From Chrysophaeum taylorii (Eukaryota > Sar > Pelagophyceae > Pelagomonadales > Pelagomonadaceae), in assembly GCA_029834535.1 (NCBI GenBank), contig JAQMWT010000443.1:62001-126000 (forward strand): a stretch of 64,000 nt of DNA. The letters run 5' to 3'. Below, piece by piece: positions 1 to 9,700 of the stretch. The notes under the pieces are model-generated. The model did not search any database and was not told the DNA's origin. It was given only the letters and a program-made list of their open reading frames with translations. The number at the start of each line of letters is the position of its first letter. Position 1 is the first letter of the stretch. A program made the translations under genes and the position numbers.

Positions 1-441
1 AATTCCGACGACGACGACGACTGGCGAGCGACCGACGTCTGTCGCTCGGCTATGAAAAAAAATAATTATTCGGCCTCCTTCGAGTGGGGCGGCAACGGTT
101 CCGCCGTCGTCCTCGTTCTCGGACCCCTCGACGACCGCGACCGCGCGGTTGTCGATATCGAGCTCCGCTGCTCGACTGCCTTCTTCGGCACCGCAGTCCT
201 CCTCAAAACCACCGCCGCGAACGCCGACGGCTTACTTCGCCTCGCAGTCGGCGACGCGACCCTCGTCGTCGCGTCGTCCCTCGTCAGAGATACCTCTTTC
301 GTCATCCCCGCGCGGACCACCGTCGACCCCCCGCTATTCACCGACCCCTCCACGACCACTCCCGCGCACGCGGCGCCCGTCCGCCAACTCCCCGCGCGCG
401 TCCTACTCCCCCCAAAGGTACCCACCACCACTGGGGCATAA
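1..441 (+). CDS. 3' end of an unrecognised gene (5' part lies outside the window)
   Basis: A reading frame is open from base 1 to the TAA at 439-441, so the gene starts upstream of the window; the ATG at 52 is simply an internal Met. About 146 residues are visible. They begin with an Asp run and the motif DDWRATDVC, continue as a compact hydrophobic and charged segment that looks like beta strands (DRAVVDIELRC, AVLLKTTAANADG, ATLVVASSLV), and end in a Pro/Thr-rich basic tail. Codon use is GC-rich like the neighbouring genes. I do not recognise the family; an appendage or ear-type C-terminal beta domain is one possibility but is only a guess. The next gene lies downstream on the same strand. 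Confidence 0.5.
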   Translation, partial: NSDDDDDWRATDVCRSAMKKNNYSASFEWGGNGSAVVLVLGPLDDRDRAVVDIELRCSTAFFGTAVLLKTTAANADGLLRLAVGDATLVVASSLVRDTSFVIPARTTVDPPLFTDPSTTTPAHAAPVRQLPARVLLPPKVPTTTGA

Positions 442-784
442 AACTTTTTATCCCTAAAGCAAAACTACCACCACCACCACTCGTGTTTGTAGACGCAACA
501 CGTATTATGTCACAGTCTTTGCCCTCCTTTTTCGGCCGGCAGCTGTGCTGCGCTACCATCTCCGTGTTGGTGGTCGCGTCGCTTGCAACACGCGTTGTCT
601 TCCGCGGTGAAATAAATCTCTAGCAGAGAAGAAATCGTTGTCCTCAAAAACAAACCAAACCCCCGTCACGCACGCACGATTCTTAAAACCTTTCATCAAC
701 CACAACGCTTACCCGTGGTTCCGTGTTCTTCTGCCTTTGCAAAGATACTATCTATGTCTTCAGAATCGACGTCCTGAGAGAGAG
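442..784. other. Intergenic spacer and leader of the C2 gene
   Basis: This holds the presumed 3' end of the first gene and the leader of the giant C2 gene. A short ACC-repeat lies near 466-480. A TTG at 638 opens the C2 reading frame 49 codons before its first ATG, and the frame stays open between them. That stretch reads like untranslated leader, with no domain or signal peptide, so it is not included in the gene. No RNA gene or clear TATA element was seen. Confidence 0.5.
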
Positions 785-3700
785 ATGGTCGCGGGTGGTC
801 GCCCGCCGCCGCCGCCGGGCAGGAAGAAACCACCGGCAAAAGACCTCCAGCAGCAGCAGCAAGAAGAGAGCGGGACAACGTTGAACCCCCTCGCGAAGAA
901 GAAGACCCCTGGACCAGCGCCACCACGACGGCCAAGTGTCGTCAACAACAACAACAAGAGCATCGTGCCAGTGCTCGTAGAAGAACCAATTCCGGATGGT
1001 GGTGATGCGCCAAATGATAACGGAAGTCTTTCTGTCACGGACGTCAACCAACCGGCCCGCGACGCTCCGCAAATAGAAGACGAAAGCACTACCAAAAACG
1101 ACGACGACGACGACGACGACGACGACAGCACTTTTCCGAACAGCAGCTTGGCGTCGAAGATGGAGCAGACAGTTGCGTCGGGAGCGAGCGCAGCATCCAA
1201 TCGGGTCGCGCAAGACCAAGCCAGAAAGCAGGAGGAGTCGGCAATGTCGGCAAAGGCGTCCGACGAAGCGATCAAGCTGCTCAACCCACTCCGCGCGCAA
1301 ATCGAGGTGGAGATCTGTTTGCTTGGCGCCGAGGACTTGGTCAAATTGGACAAGGCCAAAGGGTGCTCGCCGTACGTCGTCGTGCAAACTCTCGACGAGC
1401 ACAACAACCTGGACAACGTTGGGACCTCCTCCGTCAAGAAGCAAACGACGAGTCCTCGCTGGGACGAGGAGAGTTTCAACATTATAGTTCCCGTGGCAAA
1501 CACGGGCGTCGCGGACTACCGGCTCCGGCTCGTGGTGTACGACCACGACCGTCTCAACTCGAAGCACGTCTGCTTGGGTCAGGTGATAATGACGAAGGAG
1601 GAATTGCTCGCCCCGCGGCTGGGGGCTTTCTGCAAGCCGTTGCGGCCGCACGACTCGACGAACAACGCACGGGCAAGGAAAGTGACGGGCTCGTTGGAGC
1701 TTCGTTTACATCTGTACGGTCGAGTCGTGATCGCGATTGACCGAGCGAGGCAGTTGCGGAACGCAGACGGTCGGTTGGGTGTGAGCGATCCGTACGCCGT
1801 TTGCAGCTGGGTCGGCCGGAAGGCGCGACGATTAGCGCGCACGCCGACCGTCAACAACAATCTCAACCCGACCTGGAACCATCCGCTTATCGTGTTGGTG
1901 CCGATGTTGCTCCCGCTGCATGGAGGGCATGTGACGATCGACGTCTTCGACGACGACTGGATGGGCCGCGACGACTTCTTAGGCCGCGCCGTCTTGGATG
2001 GCGAATTTTTGATGAGGCAACGCACGCCCGACACCCTTACGCTGCCTCTGAAGGGCCGCCACCCGCGCGAACGAGCGCAAGGATCGATCGACGTCCGGGT
2101 GTTTGTGCACGCGGCACTCTTCACCTTTGCGCACGACATGATCCACGACGTTTCTCGAAGGACGAAAACGCTCAACGAGATTCCACGGGTTCACGCGACG
2201 CTGACGGTGCTGCACGCCACGGGCCTTCGCCGGGCCGACTGCTGCGGGCTTGTGAGCGGCGATCCCTATGCCGTCGTGTACCGCGGCGGAAAGAAGATTG
2301 GTCGCACGCCCACGCGGTCAAAATCGATTAACCCTGTCTGGGAAACGAGGAACACGTTCAGGTTATCGAACGTGCCGACGGCACTACCCCGAGCCAGAAA
2401 AGAGACCGGCGACCTGCCGCCTCGCGGAGGAGGAGGCACAAATACGCTCGACAGTAAACACGAGGAACTCGTAAAAAGAAAAGAAAACTCTGCCATTTCC
2501 GGAGACTTGAACGAGACTACCGACGAGTCCGAAACGCCGCAATCCTCCGTGGCACCCAAAGACTACAGCGCTTCGGAACCTGAGAGCGATGATGAAGAGA
2601 TAGAGGGTCGGATCACAAAAAATGCGCATAAAAGAAAAGATGCCGACGACGCTCGACTGGAAGGAGAGCAGACGGAGGAATTTCCCGGCGAGTTCGACGT
2701 CGCCGCGGCCGCCGCGCAAGCGAGCGAGGCGCACAAGACGGAGGCCGACGCGGCCAAGCGAGGCGAACCGTTCGTCGACGTTCGCATCGACCTTTTTGAC
2801 GACGATGCCGTGTCGCGGGAGTTTTTGGGCACGGCCGTGGTGAACTGGCACCAACTGATGAAGCCTGGCGAGCACGAACTCGTTTTGGCGGACCGTTCTT
2901 CGACGCAAAAAAAGAGTCGAAGGCGATACGCGATTCGGGGGACCGTGACAGTACACGTCGAGCTTGACGCGGTGGTTCAGGTGGTCATAAACGAGGGCGC
3001 TGGCTTCGCTCAGCATGATCCCTACGACAAGGCGGATCCCTATGCCATCGCCAAATGGGGCCTGAACAAGCCGGTCTCCAAGAAGACGGCTGTCCGCAAC
3101 GACAATCTCGATCCGAGGTGGTACGGGCCGAGTTTCGAGCTTGAAGTGCCGATTCATCCAAAACCAGATCACGAAATCGACGCTCTCGAGATTGAGGTAT
3201 GGGATAAGGACAAGTGGACGAGCGACGATTTCATGGGTGTCGCGAGCGTACCAGCCGAAGAGCTGCTTTGGCCGAGCCCGGGACTGCCGCGATACCTCGC
3301 GAGGCGGCCGGGAAAGTCCGAAGACCCGGCACCACAAGGCTACGTGGAACTCGACATCAGAGCGAGCTTCGTACCTGGACTGCTCGAGGCTCGTCCGGCG
3401 AAGAAGATCCTGTTCCGCCCGGAGGGCGGCGGCTCCGGCGACGACACGCCGTACGCAGAGATCTGCGTGCGCGTGCTACGGGCTGGAGGCCTCGTCCGCC
3501 AGGATTTGCTCGGCGGCGCCGACCCGTTCGTCCTCGTTCGCCATGATGGCAGGTTTATTGGCAGGACGGGCACGCGCCACAACACGTTGAAACCGGTGTG
3601 GAAGAACGAAGCCTTCTCATTCACTCTCCGGCTCGACGACGACGGCAACGTCGCGAAGAAAGATACCGAACTGAGGCTCGAAATTTGGAACGCGGACTTG

Positions 3701-6700
3701 ACCGCAAAACAGTTCATGGGTGTCATTCGCCTTGGTCCGGCACAGTTGCTCACTCCACACGGCATCATGCGATATGCGTTGCTCCCGGAAAAACCGTCCG
3801 CAAAATACTTGGCGTCTCCGAACAGCTACGATCCTAAACTCGGTTGGATCGAGATCGATGTGAGTGTCTCCTCTCAGCTCACAATCGATATCATCAAGGC
3901 AGAAGGCCTCCGCGCCGCTGACTCGAGCGGCACCTCCGACCCTTATGTTCAGGTACGATGGGCCGGACCCAATGCCCGAAAGGTTGCGCGATGTTCCGCG
4001 GAGAAACGCACGTTATCGCCCAAGTGGTTCTTCATGCTGCCGCTCTCGGTGCCGCTCGCACAGCCGGATAGTATGTTTGCTTCATTAGTCCTCGAAGTTT
4101 GGGATTACGACCTTGTCGGCTCTCACGACTTCTTGGGTCTCTGCGTCATAGATCCTCACGAACTCGTGTCAGCCGCTGAGACGTCGGCATCGAAAAAGGA
4201 TCAGACGCGCCGGCTTCTCAACAGAGACAAATGCGGTCGCGAAAGACAAGAAGCTCAAGGGACGATTTTTTGGAAAGTCAGGAGCTCGCTTCCTGTACTG
4301 CGACTCCGTCGCAAACTTCTCGACATGGTTCGCGCCGAAACAACGTCGAACGTGCTGGACGGTGCCCACGTCAAGTTCGAGATACTCAAGGCCTCTCACC
4401 TTAAGAACATGGACACGTTTGGGCTCTCAGATCCTTACGTTGCTGCCTACGCCTACGGCCGGAAGATAGGGGCGACGTCGGTTGTCTCCAATTCGCTGAA
4501 TCCAGTATGGCCAGGCGACGGCACGCAAGTCTTCACGATCAAAAACTTCCCGACGTTCGGCGACGCCGAAGCCAACGCCGAGTTTATGGTGCGTCTTGCA
4601 ATTTACGACAGTGACTTTGGCCGCCGCGACGACTTGATGGGTGAGGCCGCATTGACATGGAAACTTCTTATGAGCCATGGGACGCACGAGCTCGCCATCA
4701 AGGGACGCGTCTTCGACCCAAAGCGCGCCGGAGAGAAGGCGGTCCTCCTCAAAAAAAAAATGGAAGCTTACGCTGCAAGAGTCGGGCTGTCACGAAATTC
4801 GAATAATGAGAAGGCGGCGCGGGTGTCGCCGACACGGCGCCGTAAACCCTCCGTCGTCACCAAGGTCACGCCAACGTTGGTCGTGCGCGTCTGGCACGTA
4901 GCCAAGGTCCGGCTGCACCTCAATTCGGCGCACGGACTGCGGGCGGCGGACGTCGGCATTCTGAGCGCCGGCAAGTCTGACCCATACGCGGTGGTGAAAT
5001 ACCGGGGCAAGGTCTGCGGGAAAACCAAGGTGCAGAAGAAAACGTTGGATCCGACGTGGTACGCGTGTTTCGAGCTCGAAGTGCCAACCTATGAGCCGTG
5101 GGAAGGCGACAAGGCCGACGCGCTAATTGAGATTTTTGATCACGACTTTGCTGGCTCAAACGATTTTTTGGGATGCGTGCCGATCACGCAGGACATGATG
5201 CTCCGACCTCATTGCGGCGACGTCTTCGAGCTCGGTCCGAGGCCCAACGCAAAGGTCGGCGACCCCATGCCCACCGGCTACGTCAACTTGAAGATCGAGG
5301 CCTCTTACATTCCGCATACCCTCGAGCCCGTTTCGTGGCCGCGCGCACCGGCTGTACCCATGAATCCTACGCCACCTCGGCGAGGAGAAGAAGGAGACGA
5401 GGACGAGAGCTATTTTTCCGAGTGGGGATCGAGGGACATCCGCACTGCTGTCGACGAGGAGACGAGACGTCGCTACTGGTACGAGAGAGTGCATGGCGCG
5501 CGTCCAACCAACTGTCCGCGATGGTGGTATGATCCACGTCCGCTTCCACCACAACCGCGCCGCGTCTTCGACGTGCCGATCGTGCCGCCGCGACCGAGTC
5601 CAACCAAGAGAAAGTACGCCAAGTTCAACGAGCCGGCCCCCGGCGAGCCAGGCCACGAGTTCCGCCCGACGGCAGTCATCGAGGTCAACGTCCTGCGAGC
5701 CAAGGGTCTCGCCAACACCGACCGCTTCGGCAAGAGCGACCCTTACGCGACGGTACGCTTCGGACCACCACACGCGGTGCAAACGATCGGTCGCACGCGC
5801 GTCATCAACAACAGCCTTGATCCTGTTTGGGGTGATTCGCCTTTCCGCTTCCCGGTCCCACTCGATTCTGACTGTGGTCACCAGACGCTCGTGGTCGAGC
5901 TTTGGGACAGCGACGGCGCGATCAACCGCGACGACGCGCTCGGGATGTGCACGGTTACTCCCCATGAGTACCTCAACGCGACGGCGCCGCTGCGGCGTGT
6001 CTTGAGACCGCAACCTGGCGAGCCAGCTGTGCGTGGGTGGGTCGAGCTCCGGATCTCATTGCTTGGTCGTGTCAACGTCCGAATTGACGACCTCCGCGGT
6101 GGAGTCGACAAGAGTAAGATCGTCTTTGCTCCGACCGTGACTGGCTGGCGAGAGCAAAAGCGCCCACGCCAGCGGCTTGCTAAGAAGGAGAAAGGGCACA
6201 TTCCATCCGAAGGTTTCGACGTCGACATCCCGCTGCAGCGCGAAGGCAACCAGCTGCAGATTGAAGTCCTCGAGCCAAAAACGCTCGGCACAAAGTCGCT
6301 GGGCATCGCCTCCGTATCTGCTGAGAAGCTCTTGTGCCGCACTGACGCTCATGAGCTGCCGATTGTCGCCGAAAATGCTTCACCCGTGTCGTCACTTCGA
6401 CTCCGCGTAGATTGTCCAGTGGCCGTTTCGAAACTCGCCAGAGCGACGCGAGCAGCCCGCGATCTCCAGATGACTAGCAATACGCTCCCGCAACTCGCGA
6501 GCATCGACATTGACGTGCTTCGTGCGACCAACCTCAAAAGCGCCGACGCCTTATCTTTGTCGGACCCGTATGTGGTCGGATGGTGCTACGGATCAAATAT
6601 CGGGAAAACGACAGTGCAATCGAACACGTTAAATCCGATGTGGGAAAACGACCCATCGGCGACGTTTTCGGTGGTCGACGCGCGCACGGTGGAGGACCAG

Positions 6701-9700
6701 ATCCCTACGAACCTGGGTGGCTTGCCGAGCTTCGACCCAAATCAGTTTGGGGTTCTGCTTGAGATCTGGGACTCGGACGGGCCAACGGCTCGTAGCGACT
6801 TTCTCGGGCACTGCCTTCTGCGCCACGATGAACTCATGAAAGCCGGGGAGAAGGAACTCGAGCTGTCCGACCGCGACAAGTTCGCGACCGAGGCATACAT
6901 CGCTCACGTCGGTAGCAAGCCAAAATTGCGCTCCTGTATCTCTCGTTGGTGTGCTGTGTGTTGCGCTCCGTGCCGCTGCTTGGCATACCTGGCCGCTTTC
7001 CCACTACGAAAGTTGTACGCAGCGACGGCATTCGTCGCTCGCACGTGTCTCAGGCCGTGCATCATGCGCAAACCGATCAAAGGCAAACTAGCCGTGCGCG
7101 TGAGGCACCACGCGCAAGTGAAACTCCGCCTTCTCGAAGCCTACAACTTGCCCTTGGCGGACGCGAGCTTAATGGGCTCTTCCAAGGGTCTTTCCGACCC
7201 TTACTGCGTTGTCGAGTACCGCGGCAAAAAGACTAAGACTAAGGTCCACGCAAACACGAGCGACCCCTGCTTCTACGAGGAACTCACGCTCAGTGTCGAA
7301 ATTCCAACGAACAAAACGACTGGTGACCTGCCATGGGATCACCCTGGCCGCGCGTTCGAGCCAGCCGGGTGTGATGCTTTGCTCATAAGCGTTTACGACC
7401 ACGACACGCTGAGCGCCGATGACTTCCTCGGCCAAGTTGTGGTCCGTCCAGATTTCTTGCTGCGGCCACAAAATGGGACACACTGGCGACTCGAGTCGCG
7501 CGATGAAAGTGGGTGTTCGCGAGGCTATCTCGAACTGTGCGCGCATACCTCGTGCGTTCCAGGCTCCCTCGAGCCGTGCTTGCGTCGCCAGCACGGTGTC
7601 ATGGGTGTCTACCGCGACGCCGTCGACCAACAGACCGGCCGCCGCTATCACTTCGATGTCTGGACGCTCGAGCGCTTCTGGACGCACCCGGCTGAAATAG
7701 CAAAGCAGTTCGGCATCGATTTCGACGCGCGGGGCCGTCCGAATCTGCCAGTCGACGCGCGAAAACGAGGAAGAGTCAGCGAACCAAAGGCACGAAAAGT
7801 CAGCGAAGCTAAGGCGATCCTCGACGTGAATGTGCAGGAGTTGACGCTCGATTCCAACGACGCGCAGGCGGTAATTTCGCTCTTCATCGTGCGGGCGACG
7901 GACCTTGCCGCCACCGATATCAACGGGCGGTCAGACCCCTTCGCGATCGTGAGGTGCGGCAAACGACGAGTCGGACGCACGTCCGTCAAAAGCAAGACGC
8001 TGGATCCCGAGTGGTTGGAGGCGATATCTATCGTCGTCGGGCTCGGGGAAGGCAGCAAGGAAGTGTCGATTGAGCTTTGGGACCACGACACGGTTGGCTC
8101 AGACGACTTCCTCGGCGAGGTGAGGCTTACCACGCACAAGCTTCTCGAGAGCGACGACAGCATCCTCACACTCCCACTGCGCGGAAAGCCCGGCGGAAGG
8201 TCGGCCAAAGGTCGCGTCACTGTGCACGTGAGCGTTGCTTTAAAAACGACGATCGAAGTGCTGAGCGCGGAACACATCGTGAGCAGCCAGCAAGGGAACG
8301 CGAAGCGCGGATGTTACTGCGTTTTGTCGTGGCAGGGGCGCGAGGAAACCGAGATCGCGCGAACAACCACGGTCTACGACACCAAGCTCAGTCGATGGGA
8401 CCAGCGCTTTGCCGTCGCCGTGCCGCTACGCTTTCCGCCGCACGACCGGATCCGTCTCGAAGTCCGCCAGCATAATCGCCTTGGCCGCGACAAATTTGTC
8501 GGCAAGATAGAACTAGACGCCTCGACGTTACTCGCAGAGATGCCAGCAAACGAATATACTGGAGATCTGCCAGTTTTGCGATACACGCTTCGAAGCGAAT
8601 ACGCGGAAGGCCTCTCAAAGCCGCGGAAGGAAATGATGAAGCATCGCCGTCATGCGGCCACTAAGCTTGCACTCAACAAACATGCGATGGTGATCGAAGC
8701 GGCGGGAGAACAGGATATGGTCCCGCTCCTCGACAACAACGAGAGCGACGATGGAAATGATGACGATACTCCTGCTGACGTTGCGGACGAGAAGAGGGCT
8801 CAGGACAACCACCACCACAACGCCCCCTCGGTGGAGCTGACTCCATCCTTGCCGGCGGACAAGAATTCGTTTCTGAATGCGATTTGGAGAACGATCTATG
8901 GGCCGTGGAAAAAGAGACTTAGCCCCAAGCTCAACAACGTTGGGCCCGACCAACGGGAGGTGGTGCAAGAGAACACGGCCAGGGCATCCTTTGCGGCCAG
9001 CACGGCGTCGTCTGTTGAATCAGAGGATGATGAGGAGCAGGATGATTTTATCGGCGAGGTGGGCGACGTATTGTCGATCCGTATCGTGCCGTCGAAGGAC
9101 GCGCTCGCTCGGTACGCAGCTGCCCTCTTGGCGTGGCGCCAACGGCCGAGCGCGAACGTCTTTCCAAAAACACACGCCGAGATCGAAATTCTTCGTGGGG
9201 ACTCTCTGCGTCAGTCGGATCTACTCGGTAAATCGGACCCGTATGTCGAGGTCAGCGTCGGCGGGATGCGGGTTGGTCGTACGAAGACGGCGAAAAACAC
9301 GCTGTTCCCAAAGTGGGTGGACGAGCGCTTCCTGCTCCCGATGTTTCCCGCGCGGGCGGAGTCTCCGCAGGAGCTCAACGCCGCGCGCGTCGAGCTCCGG
9401 GTGATGGACGAGGACACCGTTGGCAAGCACGATTTCCTCGGCTATTTGCGTCTCGAGCACGCGGACCTGCTGGACGACGGCAACTGGCGAACGCTCGAGC
9501 TGGGCCCGGAGCCCGGCGACAAGTCAGGCAAGAAAAAGAAGAGTTCGGACGAATCATCATCATCATCATCATCGTCATCGCGGGGGACGCTGACCCTCCG
9601 CGTGAGGCTCGTAGTGCACGCGAGAGTGGTGATAGTGGGAGCGTACGCGCTCGCGCTGAACAAGTCAGTGCTAGATCGCACGCCTGACGCGTACGCTGTT

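Noticed and set aside
638-784. Upstream start of the C2 protein
   Set aside because: The first codon is TTG and the added residues have no domain; the first ATG is at 785.
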